Shown piece by piece: positions 33,790 to 45,421 of a stretch of 64,000 bases of DNA. The position numbers were made by a program, and so were the translations under genes. The stretch is from Loripinus fragilis. Its lineage: Eukaryota > Mollusca > Bivalvia > Lucinida > Lucinidae. Every line of letters starts with the position of its first letter. Within the stretch, counting starts at the first letter, position 1. Under the pieces are notes generated by a model. It saw only the letters and a program-made list of their open reading frames with translations, was not told where the DNA came from and ran no database searches. The stretch covers positions 37,558,835 to 37,622,834 of the forward strand of contig OZ026530.1 in assembly GCA_964019695.1 (NCBI GenBank). The letters run 5' to 3'.

Positions 33790-36700
33790 CTACACTATTT
33801 CATTGAAGTAAGAAGTTCTTGCTTCACCATTCACATACTCGACATTGTCTGGAGCATAAGATTGTCGTCCATTTCGATCATTCATTTCCCCAATGAACAT
33901 CATCATAAGGCAAACAAAGTCTTCTACAACTAAGCACATTAGCTCCCGTGGTTAGGAAAAGTTGTCAGAAATATCAGACTTAAAAAGACTAGGTCTGTAA
34001 CTATGAACATTTTTCGACAAAAATTCTTTTCTTTTTAAATCATTTGTAAAAATAGAATTTAGTTATGTTTTCACAATAAATATTTCAGTACAGTTGAAAA
34101 CTGCATGAGAAAGTGAATTATCTTATAAAAACAGGTGACTTTTTCTCTTATTGGTAATTATTTACGTCCCTCCAATAATTCTAGACAGTTGATTTTTAAC
34201 ATAAATGCTGTTGTTTTGATAGTGATAATTTGTTAAGACTTATGAAAATGGTAAAATGTTCACCTGAATTGGAGTATTTTTACTGTTTTCTTGAAAAATA
34301 AAAACTTTATTTCCAAAATTAGAAGATCAAAAGTTACAGACTATGCAGCTTTTACTTGTCGAAAATTAAAAAGATTCTTGATCTGACACAATGTACCACG
34401 GTCAGTTGCACTCCCACTCTTGAAAAATAGGTCAAAGAAATCTTGAAGAAGCAATTTTTCTTCGTGAAATTCTTGAACTGCAGGCTCAAGCCCTTCAAGT
34501 CTTTCTGAAGGGCTCAGTCCATTTGACCAAGCCCGTTAGGCATCATTTCCACGCTCACAGCTAAGGCCATCACCAAATACAATAGTAGTATAAGGATTTC
34601 TATCTACCGATTCTACATATTTCTGAAGCATTTCATATATGCCAATGACCCCTTGAGTGGATGATGGGCAGGGTTGGCATAAAACCCAGGTTTTATCATA
34701 AAGCCCAACCCAGTGGGTTTTATGAGGGCGGGTTTTTTGGGGTTTTATGGGGTTTTGTTGGTTTTATAAATCTGAACGTTTATCATATCTACCACATCTA
34801 GCTGCTACCTTCACAGTTTTTCTGTGCTAACAGTGCTGGTCTAAAGAGAAACAGTCTCATTAGGATTAAAGCTGTTTGCATTTCTGTCTGCATCTTTTGA
34901 TGGTATTACTTTGTGGTAAAATTTTAGGATGATTACAAAAAACTGTGGGGATGTCCCAAAATTTAGAAAAATAACAGTGCTATTGTTTTGACTGTGATTC
35001 ACACGTATGGGGCAGTAATTGAGCAATTATCATTGTCTTTTGAAAGTATGGTCAAATGCAGTCATGCTGGCCCTAGTAGCAAAAATGTGAATATATTTTA
35101 ATGCAGTTGTATTGGAAAATGGGAACTTATTCACACTCTGGAATAGAATTATATATACATACATATAGTTTATTCAGGCTTAAGCCTAAAACAGCCATTA
35201 CCAATCAAAGTTAGCTTTAAAATTTTCATGTGCTGCAAATATGATCAAGCAATAAAACCCAGAGTAGATTTGTTTATATCATTGAAGCCCAAGATATTTT
35301 TCAGGGGAAAGGTTGGTAGAGTAGCATAATCGTTATAATAGACTAGATAATAATAATCAGACATAGTTGATAGCTGACTTGTCTGTATCTTGTAAAAACA
35401 TTTAATATTATATATTTAAATGTCAATGTTCATACTCATTACCATTTAACCTGATTAAATTATAGCTATATAGAACCATTTCTACACTTTTATATCTATC
35501 ATCAGACTGAAAACCAAGAATGTTTTATGACCAAAAATTCGTAAAACCCGCATATTGCCCAAAGTGGGTAATATGACCTTATTGCCCAACCCGGGTAAAC
35601 CTGGGTTTTATGGGTTGGGTTTACTCAGGCGGGTGATATAGTGATGATGGGTTTTCATTGATTACAACCAGATTAATTAAGACACTTTTGCTGGAAGATT
35701 GAAGAGAATGAGCATGAAATATATGAGGTGTACTAAAATGTAGGCGAAACCATTCCAAATGTCTTGTCAGTATTCTCCCTACAATAACATGCATTCTTGA
35801 ACGAAGCTGATCTGTGTCTGAAATATTTGGAAGGAATTTTTCAAATGGTATATCTACTGCCTTTATTGTGTCATCATCATTCCCAACTTCCATGTGTTAA
35901 GATGGCACCCTATCAATGGCTACGTAGCCAAGTGCCATATTTAGATAACATTTTTTACTGTTTATGTTGGGTGTCATGTAACAACCTTTTTACCGACATT
36001 ATCCCAGCACATTGTAAAACCTGGAGGATCATTTACGGTTTGAAGAGGATTACATGGCTCATCAGTCATTGTACTTTCTATATCAACATCTATTTCGACC
36101 TTCTTCTTCAGTGTCCTCTTGTGTATATTTGTCTGGGTTGTCACTTTCACTATCTTCTGCACTGTCACCATCTTCTTCACTGTTGCCATCTTCTTCACTG
36201 TCACCATCTTCTGGGTCGTTGTCACTCGAATCATGATTGCTTTCTTCCTTTGAATATGTAGACATAAATGTACTGTCTATGTCAGAGTATAGAATAGTTT
36301 CTTCCATATCTGAGTAATATGCTATCTCATCTTCAACATTAGAAGATGACATTGCAAATGATACCTCTTGATCATCTTCTTCTACTGCAACTGGAGGTGT
36401 TACATTGCCTTCTAACACAACTTCCATATTTTTCCTCAACTCTATAGCAGCTTCATCAAACTTAGCCCGAATCCTGTCGATTGCTGAAAGTGTGGCTTCA
36501 TAACCTGAACACAATCCCAAGTGTGCTAACTGTTTCATGATTTCTCTTTTAAGCCTTCCTCTCCAGAATTGAACAGATAGAAGGACACGGAGAAATTTAG
36601 CCTTACTTGGAGCTTTAGCATTTATCAATATAGCCAGGGCTGTACCAATGGGGGGCTTCAAATCCACTTTCCCATGTCTAATCATACTTCCATGGTTTGA

Positions 36701-36978
36701 GTTTGTGGTCACAGCACCTTTTAAGACATTGCAGAGAATTCGTGCCTTTTCAGAGGCTGTATTAAGAAAAACCAAGAAAAAAATCACTTATACTTTCAAT
36801 GCTTACTTCCCTAGAGAGAGGAAATTCACTGAAATTTAATAGCACATTAATAGCACATTCATTTCTTAGAAATTGTAAACCCACGCCGATAATGCCTTGA
36901 GCGAATAGCAGTAATTATCACATCCCATTTACTGGTTTTAGACTTCCCAAATATTGGTCGTGCTGCTTTGCCCTTTGT
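33790..36978 (-). pseudogene. Broken DUF6589-like, transposon-associated gene
   Basis: Pieces of one gene are readable on the minus strand. First, 36978-36859, after an acceptor AG, with ARPIFGKSKTSKWDVIITAI. Second, 36756-36083, after the acceptor 'ttcttaatacag', 200+ residues with FLRVLLSVQFWRGRLKREIM and a long Asp/Glu/Ser-rich tail. Third, about 36130-35974, in another frame, with DPPGFTMCWDNVGKK. Fourth, 35960-35652, with NMALGYVAIDRVPS, a stop, then FEKFLPNISDTDQLRSRMHV. Fifth, 34660-34336, with VFGDGLSCERGNDA, a stop, then LSPSERLEGLEPAVQEFH. Sixth, 33945-33790, with FIGEMNDRNGRQSYAP. The order and motifs fit what I remember of DUF6589-type proteins, multi-copy in bivalves and cnidarians; their function is unknown. 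Frameshifts, stops and a 975-bp insertion make it non-functional. The family name rests on memory. Confidence 0.6.
34669..35643. mobile_element. hAT-like element inside the DUF6589-like pseudogene
   Basis: The 8-bp direct repeat ATGATGGG lies at 34661-34668 and 35644-35651. The left end begins CAGGGTTGGCATAAAACCCA; the right end contains the inverse 'tgggttttatgggttgggtt' about 24 bases in from the boundary, so the right tip has been altered or extended. On each side the interrupted gene's reading continues. The interior is AT-rich with no transposase, so non-autonomous. Confidence 0.75.
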
Positions 36979-36984
36979 CTGGAT

Positions 36985-38700
36985 AAAAACAATAGAAAAG
37001 TAATAGTGAGCCATTTATTAGTAATAGAATGGATCAGCACACGCGATTTAGTTAGCTGTTGCATTTGCAAAAAAAACTCCTTTAAATGTTCATGCTGAAG
37101 TCCCTATCGAACATAGAAGCATGGATTGTATCTTTCAATTCTACTTCCATACTTTGTGTAAGTGAGAATCAAAGGCTCTGGCGAGACTGCGCATGTTGAC
37201 AGGCTCTCCTGAGCCTTCGTTTCTCGCCAATGCAAAGAGTATCTAAATACATTACCTCCAGCCGTCAAAGTCACCACCTGTTCTACCGCTGAACGATGAA
37301 CTACCTGAGCTATACCGCCACCTATGAACGGAGCGGGAACGCACGATACGAAACGGCGGTCAATTCCATTGACATCCTACTTCCGTTTCGTTCCGCTCTG
37401 CTTCATTCCATTCAAAACGCGAACCTCCTTTAAATGGCTTTTTATTTGATTGTTTGTTTCTTTTGTCAATTTAAACAGCCTCTTGAAAATAGTAATAGAG
37501 TTTTTTTCCTTTAACTTATGTGAAGACTATACATAACTGCTGTGAATTGCCCACAATTAGAAATTGTCAAAGATGCTTCTTTTAATTCTGAACATATAAT
37601 ATAATAAGCTAAAGGAAGCAATTTAAAAATAGTCTCTGATCAAACTGCTCTTTCATGAACTATATAGGGCGTGTTTCCAGCGGTGTATAATATATTTGGT
37701 TATGGTATTATAACTGTTTTCATTTTCAATCCTTAGTAATTATTTGGACCGTGAGCTGGAAAACCTACCTTCGGAGGTATGGTAACAAAATGTCACAGAC
37801 CAGCCTGCGTATTCGTGCAGTCTGATCAGCGGTTTTGTGATCAAATCAACACTTGATACAAGCAATATTTTACTATTCTAGCTATTCTCCTTAGCTGAGC
37901 AGACTAGCTTTAGTATAATCTGTTGAGAAGCCTCGAAAGCAGATTTTCTTGCGTTTCAGCCCAAATTTATGTTTGGTTTTATTTATGGGCATAGAAGTAC
38001 AAGATTCATTTTTGCATGCAAGATCACAAAAAAGACATAACTTTATGCTCACATATATAGAGCCAGTATTTTACAAAAGATCAGTGAAATAAATATAATC
38101 AAAGCAACAAAAGCTTACTCATATATGATTACTATGATGTTTTTATAATGATCTGGGAAGTTAATGTTGGTTTATTATTATTATTATTATAATTATTATG
38201 CACAGGCAATGTGAAAAAACTGGATGGTATTACTATGCAAATTTACTCTTTTTGTATGTCCGTCCCGACAAATTGAAAGTCCCCTTGAGCTACTGATAAA
38301 GATGTAACATGTCATGTTTTGACGATATGACAATTGGTCGCATTCGACTTTTCGACGATGCAACTTTCTGTCGAGTATGACGTTAGGTCGAAAAAAGTCA
38401 AGTGCGAAATTCTGTCGAAATTGTAAGCTCAATTATTTTATAAAGAATTGGTCAAAGAAAATTTTCTTTTCGCTGACGTAAAACTTACAAAGGCACGCTC
38501 AACTAGTTTTATGAAAAGGTGGAATGCTGCCGTGCATCAAAGCTGGTAATTGTATGATGATACTAATTATAATGAGCAAAGTTTTAAAGTTAAGTAGAAA
38601 TCACCTTTGTTTTCATTAAGGGCTGGTTTCATTCTGTGTAGCTAGGCTGAAATCTCATTAATAAAGCTCTCCGGGATATACTCCCAGCCAAATCCGGTAC
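36985..38700. other. Intergenic with hairpins and a TTA microsatellite
   Basis: Hairpin relatives of the 19.3-kb repeat lie at about 37165-37240 ('aaggctctggcgagactgcg' against 'gccttcgtttctcgcc') and 37785-37855. A short (TTA)n run is at about 38170-38198. No coding signal; the minus-strand frame at 38196-38432 has no domain. Confidence 0.45.
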
Positions 38701-38703
38701 ACT

Positions 38704-38772
38704 AGCAAACAGTAAAGACCTTGATGAAATGCCACACAACGCGCATTTCATCTGGGTCTGCACGTATGCTAA
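38704..38772. repeat. Hairpin repeat H ('gcaaacagt...')
   Basis: 'gcaaacagtaaagaccttga' and 'tgaaatgcc' face '(g)catttcatctgggtctgca'. Same family as 39216-39290, 39504-39572, 45929-45998, 57226-57292, 59734-59806 and the split copy at 62451/62843. Confidence 0.65.
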
Positions 38773-38849
38773 GACAAAAAACAATCTTCTTTGATAAATT
38801 GCAGAATAAGTTAAGCCATTTTGTTAATCAACACGCAGTCCTCCCTGTG

Positions 38850-39075
38850 TCTGTTCGAGGGTCCATTCGTACGTACGTTTGTTGCTACATATATATGAAA
38901 GCGCATACGCGTATGCGTCTGTATGCGTGCGTACATTTGTGTAAATGCATATATGAACATCCTGACGAAAACATGTCCGCACAAATGCATACGAACATAC
39001 ATACAAGTATACAGACAGCCACACGTGTCCCCACGCACGTTTGCACGCATGTGCGGACACATGCACGCTTACTAA
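38850..39075. repeat. Cryptically simple ACGT/CATACG-rich stretch
   Basis: Runs of alternating purine-pyrimidine such as 'cgtacgtacg', 'gcatacgcgtatgcg' and 'gtatgcgtgcgtac' make several overlapping frames open on both strands (38721-39098 and three on minus), all rich in Cys, His, Arg and Tyr. These are composition effects, not genes. Confidence 0.65.
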
Positions 39076-39215
39076 GTACAAACAACGTTAGAAATTAGGA
39101 AAATCAGGAATGTTCATATTATATACACACATACACACGAATTTACGCTTGGGTACAGACAGGCGCACAGGAATAACCTATTCTGCCTTTATGCCAAGAA
39201 CAGTTTTTAATAACT

Positions 39216-39290
39216 TAGAAAACAGTGCAGACCTAGAAGAAATGCTACCAGTGTGGCATTTCATCAAGGTATTCACTGTTTACCAACACA
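39216..39290. repeat. Hairpin repeat H
   Basis: 'aacagtgcagacctagaaga', 'aatgcta' face '(t)ggcatttcatcaaggta' and 'ttcactgttta'. It lies about 500 bp from the copy at 38704. Confidence 0.6.
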
Positions 39291-39503
39291 CCCAATTATA
39301 AGTAGCAATTTCCAGAATGAAAATTGTTAAATGATATACATGTATATGATAAAAATTCAATGAACACGCAGGCACGCGTGTGTCGGTCTACCTGTGCGTC
39401 AGGTGCAAAATAACCATTAGAATTAAGAAAAAAAATAGGAATTTTCATATCAAAATACACTTCAATTTGGGTAGCCAAGAAGATTGGATTTTTTTTTATC
39501 TTA

Positions 39504-39572
39504 GTAAACAGTGACAGTCGAGATGAAATGACGCCTTATGTGGCATTTAATCAGGGTCTTCACTGTTTGCCA
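39504..39572. repeat. Hairpin repeat H
   Basis: 'taaacagtgacagtcgagat' faces 'aatcagggtcttcactgttt' around 'gaaatgacgccttatgtggc'. Confidence 0.65.
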
Positions 39573-39789
39573 AAAGTACCGGTTTACCAGTATCCAGTGC
39601 TTCATTGAAATACATGTACATGTTGCTTTAGGCCCCAAAAGAATATTTGGAGGCATATAGTAATCGCACTGCCCTATCTTAGTGCTATTCGGGTCCTCTC
39701 TCCCCTCATCAAAAAACCCCCAAAAAACCGTCAGAGTTGGACCTCTTCTAGCTAAACTTCCTGGTTGCGCGCATGAACAATGGCATGTG

Positions 39790-40130
39790 TTCTAATATTT
39801 CAAGGTTACTCTGTGGTAATACATTAAGTTAGTTAATAAGCTTCCATTCCAGTAAGGCACTGTTACAAAACATGCAGCAGAAATGATTTGGGTCTCGGCA
39901 TGAATAAACCTGTCTTCTGGGTTTGAGATAGGAATCCCAAATTTGGTATGTGGGTGCATCTTGGGATGGCAGAGTGTCCAATACCATTTTCGGGTCAATT
40001 TGACGCTGACCTATGACCTTGTTTCTAGAAAAACCGTGGCTGGAGCATATTGCGCTTATTATTTGAATTAAGAATCCCAAAATTGTTGTTTGTATTCCTC
40101 ATGGGATGGCAGAGTGGTGTGTGATTTATC
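39790..40130. repeat. Two-unit degenerate tandem repeat
   Basis: 'gaatcccaaatttggtatgt' and 'tgggatggcagagtg' (39931-39975) recur as 'gaatcccaaaattgttgttt' and 'tgggatggcagagtg' (40072-40115), about 141 bp apart. No support for the minus-strand frames here as genes. Confidence 0.55.
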
Positions 40131-40385
40131 GCAGGACGAGCACATATGAGGTTTTGCCGCATGCCGTCGCAGCCATCTTTTGTGGGAAACTTTTTCCCAC
40201 AAACGAGACATTCCCTTTCTAAAACAAGACAGATGTATTAGGTTTGAACAATTTAAAACATTTGGATTCCAAATCTGGTACTCAAAAGAACTTTCCTAAT
40301 GAGACGGTTCTTTTGAGCACCCAAAACACATGTATTAATTGATGGTAGGCAACTAATAACAATGTTAAACTCTCACAATATTTGC

Positions 40386-40707
40386 GCCGGGCGGCGTAGC
40401 GCAGTCGGTAACGTGTCTGGCTACAGATGTGTCTGACTGCAGATCCAGGGGTCGCGAGTTCAATCCCGGCCCGGTCCCATACTTTCGTGGAGATTGATCA
40501 TGAAATAATTTCTACGGTCATTCTCCTCCCTTCCGCTGGTTCATTCAAGAAGGGTTGTTGTCAGTTACAAGCGAAAGTATGTGCACAAATTACTGGTTAA
40601 CCGCTTGCTCAAGCCTGCCCAGGAAATGTGTGGTTAAGTGAACTGACCGTCCCGCAATGACCATAGCTGTTGACATGGGACGTAAAGCAACAAAAACAAA
40701 CAAACAA
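40386..40707 (+). mobile_element. tRNA-headed SINE (family 1), copy 2, with target duplications
   Basis: The A-box 'tagcgcagtcgg' and B-box 'gagttcaatcc' are well kept, with body 'ctttcgtggagattgatcat' and tail 'gggacgtaaagcaacaaaaa'. TCACAATATTTGC (13 bp) lies directly before (40373-40385) and after (40708-40720), an intact target-site duplication from LINE-type insertion. Less decayed than the copy at 6298, so probably the younger. Confidence 0.95.
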
Positions 40708-40996
40708 TCACAATATTTGCTTAGCTGGACCTATGTTGAGGTACAATTCATGAATGACATTCTCAACATGATCATACACAAAAAGGTCAAACCCACCATG
40801 GTAACTGCAGTATGATTGCATGGAGTGAGATAATTTACGGTCACCAGACGGCACTTGTCCTGGACATTATTGCCAAGGAACAATTCATACCATCAAAACT
40901 CCTAACAAAATGGTCACAGAGACCCCTTGGACGCTTGTCTGAATTCGTAGCCTTGGATGCACTTTGGTTAAGCATAGTGTAAGGGCTTGAGTAATA

Positions 40997-41709
40997 CACT
41001 ACCGCCCGCGTATTTGTCCTGCGAATTCGCGTTTTATGTGCGTTTCAAACGCATTGTACGTGCGTTGAGTTTAAATTGAGTATGAAACGCGAATCAACGT
41101 ATTTCGAAACTCATGAATATTAATTAGCAGCCCCCAACGCGTTTCAACGATAAAATATGCGTTTCTCGCTTTAGCCAATCAAATCGTTCTGTTACAACGC
41201 AGTGATGCGTAAACCAATCAAAATTTAGTTGACCTTGCTCAATGTTTACACGATTGTTATTGTTTAGCTTCGGTTTGAATATTTTTGATAAGACTTGTCT
41301 TGCAAATCTCAATTCCCGTTTCCTTTGAGCTTTTAAAGCCCAATTTGAATCAAATATCTCACTCCATTCATTTATCAATATTTTGAGCTGACTATCACGA
41401 CTTTTCAGCAGAGAAATAATGGAGTTACTCAAGGCCGAAAAATGAATGTATAACAGTAAAATCACATCGATCTTCATCAGATATAGATCTATAATTAGTC
41501 TCTTTTAGTGCCCAATGTAAAATATTTTTCTTAAAACAACGACATGAAGCAGATGAATTAAAAACATGTCGCACTGCATTCAATTTTGTTTCTGGGGATT
41601 CGCATCAAACAATTTCGAACTTTAAGATTGGGTCAACTGAGATTAGATGCAAAATCTCCTTGTAGCATGAGTAAAATAATCGAACTCACTTGTTGACATT
41701 CTAACTATA
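40997..41709. mobile_element. One end of a Harbinger-like inverted-repeat element
   Basis: Starts CACTACCGCC, then 'tatttgtcctgcgaattcgc', matching the left end of the element at 60352 and the inverted right end at 62249 ('ggacaaattggcaggcggta'). Right-flanking TAA at 62250 would fit the 3-bp target of PIF/Harbinger elements. The other end of this copy was not found up to the assembly gap at 41710 or just past it, so it may lie in the gap. Confidence 0.6.
41124..41477 (-). CDS. Hypothetical ORF in the Harbinger-like element
   Basis: Open frame of 117 residues on the minus strand, opening MKIDVILLLYIHFSALSNSI, then a Lys/Arg-rich part (RKRELRFARQVLSKIFKPKL) before the sequence turns into the subterminal region of the element. 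The first ~70 residues look like a hydrophobic-then-basic N-terminus, as found in some Harbinger-associated proteins. I cannot name a family with confidence. If real it is cut off, its body being replaced by the element's end, as in an internal-deletion derivative. It may equally be a chance frame. Confidence 0.3.
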   Translation of the reverse strand: MKIDVILLLYIHFSALSNSIISLLKSRDSQLKILINEWSEIFDSNWALKAQRKRELRFARQVLSKIFKPKLNNNNRVNIEQGQLNFDWFTHHCVVTERFDWLKRETHILSLKRVGGC

Positions 41710-41909
41710 NNNNNNNNNNNNNNNNNNNNNNNNNNNNNNNNNNNNNNNNNNNNNNNNNNNNNNNNNNNNNNNNNNNNNNNNNNNNNNNNNNNNNNNNNNN
41801 NNNNNNNNNNNNNNNNNNNNNNNNNNNNNNNNNNNNNNNNNNNNNNNNNNNNNNNNNNNNNNNNNNNNNNNNNNNNNNNNNNNNNNNNNNNNNNNNNNNN
41901 NNNNNNNNN
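41710..41909. other. Assembly gap (200 N)
   Basis: Exactly 200 N characters, a usual placeholder for a gap of unknown size. Any frame reported across it is an artefact. Confidence 0.98.
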
Positions 41910-44865
41910 AAACCAACTTCGAGCTTATGCTGCTGTCAAAGAATACTTTTAAATAGTACATTCAACAAATGGTATGCTATATCATACTTACATTTAGTGC
42001 AATTGACAATAGAAACAATGTTTTATCGCTATCTGAGATGTATCATGATATTTTTTCAAAAGGGATTATTTTAGACGATTGATATAAAGAGAATAGCAGA
42101 CAGACTTTACATGAATACATACTAAATGGTAAATTCATTTATGTTTTTTGACATTACTTGAGCGTCTAGCGTTTGTGAAAGTAATGGTACTAAAAGATAT
42201 TTGTCGATTTGTGCTTCTATTTAATTGTTAAGTTTTGTTAGACAGTTCATTTCTTAGCATATGCCTTTTGTCTTTATATCCTGATGTGTTTACTACTCTT
42301 CTATTATTTAATGTACCTCAAACTATGGTATATAAAGGAATCAATTTACAGGACTCCTGCAATAATTTATGCAAAAATGGGGTCCAATGACTCACCTACT
42401 GCAATGGTACTATGGTAGAAATTAACATCAGCTGTATTACCGCTTATTTCTGAAACAAAGTTTGCTCTTATGACTGCATTTGTTACTATTGACATTTTGC
42501 TCTTCTCCCCTAACATTTGAATATAAACTTGTAAAATTTATTTTATGGTATTTGAATGCTACCTGGTCAAAAATGGTCTAAACCTATTCTTTTTGTGTCA
42601 TATGACAAGAAAATTTCACAATCACAAATTGCAGACTGACCCACGGCTTCATGAGGAACACGGATAGCCATACCACATTAAAGCACAGCAACTAGCTCTC
42701 TTCCTCAGCAAGATGATTGCTGAATAATAAAGGACATCAAGAACAATAGTTGAAAACAAGGGCCCAGCACAAACTCCCACAACCAGTGGGAGCAATAATT
42801 AACAAAGTTTTAACTATTCTTACAGCCTTTCAGTAATTTGTAGATATCGTAAATGAACGAAATATATTTGATAAGGTCACATCTGTTATTAACTTTTTTG
42901 TTTAGTGTGATCAAGTGTGAACTGGTTCGACATAAAGCTTTCGTTGCTTTAACAAGCTGATTAGCTGTTGTTTTTTTTATTTAAAGCAAAAAAAACTATG
43001 CAAACATCTATATCTGTTTTAGATTTACAGGCTCAGTTGTATACTGAACACAGATGAGTCAAATCATGATGAAAGGTTCTATATTTATATATGTTACTTT
43101 AGAAAAATTGACATTACAAGGGCATGATTTCTAGTTGAGATGGTGCATCAGACATATAAATTTGTCAGTTTGTAATTTTCATAACATATAAATGAGACTG
43201 AAATAAGCAGTGTTGTTATGAAGCTAAGATATATACGATTTTTAAAAAGAAAAGATGCCTGCAAATACACATAACCTCTTTATTACTACTTATGAATTTT
43301 CTTTTGGAAAAATAGTTACTTCATGTCTATCAAACGCAGCTTCCTTTTTTAGATGAAAGAAAATACCCAGTGTTGTATAGTTTAAGCAATTACGCAATAT
43401 TTGCTTTCATCAACTTTTCTATATACGTGACCTGTTGGAAATGGGACATCAAAATAATATTTTACACCAGAAATGTTGCTAAGTATTACTCTTATGTGGA
43501 GTGATATAACTTAAACAATCAGAAAGTGTCTAACAGCTTACAGAAGAACTACATACTTATTATTACAATTTAAAGGTTCTAAACTTATATAAAGTTTTAT
43601 TCATGGTCATCTAACTGAACAGCTTGTAACTGACAAAAAATTATGTTAAAACATATATTGTGCAGGTTTGAAATGGTAATTAAATGGCATTTTAACTACA
43701 TGCTATCATGAACGAAAATATCTGTTAATAATTTTGTCAACAGAAACCATATGTAACAAAATTGTTTTGGTTTAAAGGGTATAGTTGAAATTGTAAAGTA
43801 ATTGACATTATAATGGACCAAAACAACTTTATCAAACGTCAATATGTTAAGATATTATCATGTTCTTACAGATTTCATAACCGTTTTGTTAATTTAAGCA
43901 GTTCTACTACCTAAAAGACTTCTTACATATTTTAGTTTTCAAGTAAATGATGGGTAACGTAATAAATACACTATAACAGGTACGTTTGCAAGACTTAAAT
44001 TGAGTGATATATCCGGTTTCATACTGCCTATGCTATGTACTATAAGATAAAACAAGTGAATATTCTGTTAAAGAGTGGGCATACCTAAATACTTATTTTT
44101 GACATTTCTGAACCCTGGGTCCTCTACTATTGTGTATCCAAATTGGACTAGGAAAATTGGCATTTCCGGGGACATTTGCGAAATAAAACCCGCAGTGGAA
44201 CCTGTGAGGTGATCCGTGAATGTGTGACCTAGGCAAAATGATAATTGATAGATGGATATGCATACTGAATGTAGCGCACACCCAATTGTTTTTAGGAACG
44301 TGCAATATTAAAATCACTTACGTAACATTATGCGATGACATCCAAAACAATGGCACAATTACTTAGGGCAATATCTAGACTTTTTTGACCAAAAAAGCGA
44401 CTGTGAAACGTTTTAGTGCCATTCTCTGTATTAGTCTCGCATTCTATTCTTTTGTTCCAACTCGCTTCATAATCTCAATAATAATAATTCATGTAAGATC
44501 TTCTATTACAATGTTCTATCTCGCATAACAATGATAAAAGGAACAAATTATCGCAAAATGTATTGACAGTGGGAAAATATATCTTACATTACTGACTAAG
44601 GTTTTAATATGAGACAAAAGAAACACAACTTTTACTTTATTGAGTTTCTAACCGATGTATCCTCCTCTGGTCTCACTGAAAAAAAGAAAACTGTAGTGGT
44701 TATTGCCTGTTATTCCCATAAGGTTAGACTCCCCTCAATATGTGTTAGCTGAAGATAAGCAATGTCAAATAAAAAATACCTGTGTTAAGAGTAACCCGAC
44801 CCTACCTAAATTCCTGGTTAAATCTAGAATTTGTTCAGGTTTTCTGGGAATAAAAATATATAATG
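41910..44865. other. AT-rich intergenic, nothing recognised
   Basis: Nearly 3 kb with only short frames and no repeat shared with the rest of the window. If the protease gene has an upstream signal-peptide exon it may lie here, but I could not pick it out. Confidence 0.45.
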
Positions 44866-44907
44866 TTATACATTTTGAAAGGCGAAATGCCTTTCAAAAT
44901 GCATAAA
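44866..44907. repeat. Perfect 13-bp palindrome with GAAAT loop
   Basis: 'cattttgaaaggc' (44871-44883) pairs perfectly with 'gcctttcaaaatg' (44889-44901), and pairing goes on outward with one mismatch. It could be a hairpin in RNA or a foldback core. Confidence 0.7.
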
Positions 44908-45222
44908 ATTATATTTGTTTCCAAAAAAATATGTGTATCTACCCTACCTTAAGTTGCCAGACCCGTTCCCCAAAACGCACTTAGTTTTTATTTGGCCTAA
45001 GATACAGTATCTCATCAAATTGTAAGAATTCATGTTACATGTATGTGAGAAAAAAAATCAATCATTGGTTTTCAGTGTGATCAGAACATCCCAACAACCC
45101 AAAGGTCCACCATTCCAATAAAACATTTGGCAATGCTCGTTTCTTACTGGAATAGTGTACTGTTGGGTTGGGTTTGGTCCCCACTGAATACCAACGGTTG
45201 GTTCTATTTGACCTTATTGCAG

Positions 45223-45421
45223 GTAAGCCATCAAATGTCGATCTCAAGTTACCAGAAAAATTAATCATTGGAGGGAATGATGCCAATTACGACACGACTC
45301 GTCATCAGATCATGCTACAGCAGTTTTATTCCAATGAATGGCATTTCATATGTGGTGGTTGCATTATTGCCGAAACAACTGTACTAACTGCTCATCATTG
45401 CTGTGATTTCCCTGGATTTAC
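45223..45421 (+). CDS. Serine protease exon with IIGG and catalytic His
   Basis: It follows the acceptor 'ccttattgcag' and ends at 'ggatttac|gtaagtacc'. The translation runs GKPSNVDLKLPEKL, then IIGGNDANYDTTRHQIMLQQ, then WHFICGGCIIAETTVLTAHH and CC. The His directly before the first Cys of 'HHCC' is the catalytic one; the Cys pair 42-58 of the family is present. It begins one base into a codon, so an upstream exon must end with one extra base (the borrowed G gives Gly). Confidence 0.85.

Noticed and set aside
35797..36261. 154-codon plus-strand frame with His/Leu repeats
   Set aside because: Antisense of the Asp/Glu/Ser-rich part of the DUF6589-like pseudogene.
38721..39098. 125-codon frame rich in Cys and His, plus overlapping minus-strand frames
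   Set aside because: Made by cryptically simple alternating sequence; open on several frames and both strands at once.
41701..41961. Minus-strand frame across the N run
   Set aside because: Artefact of translating unknown bases.
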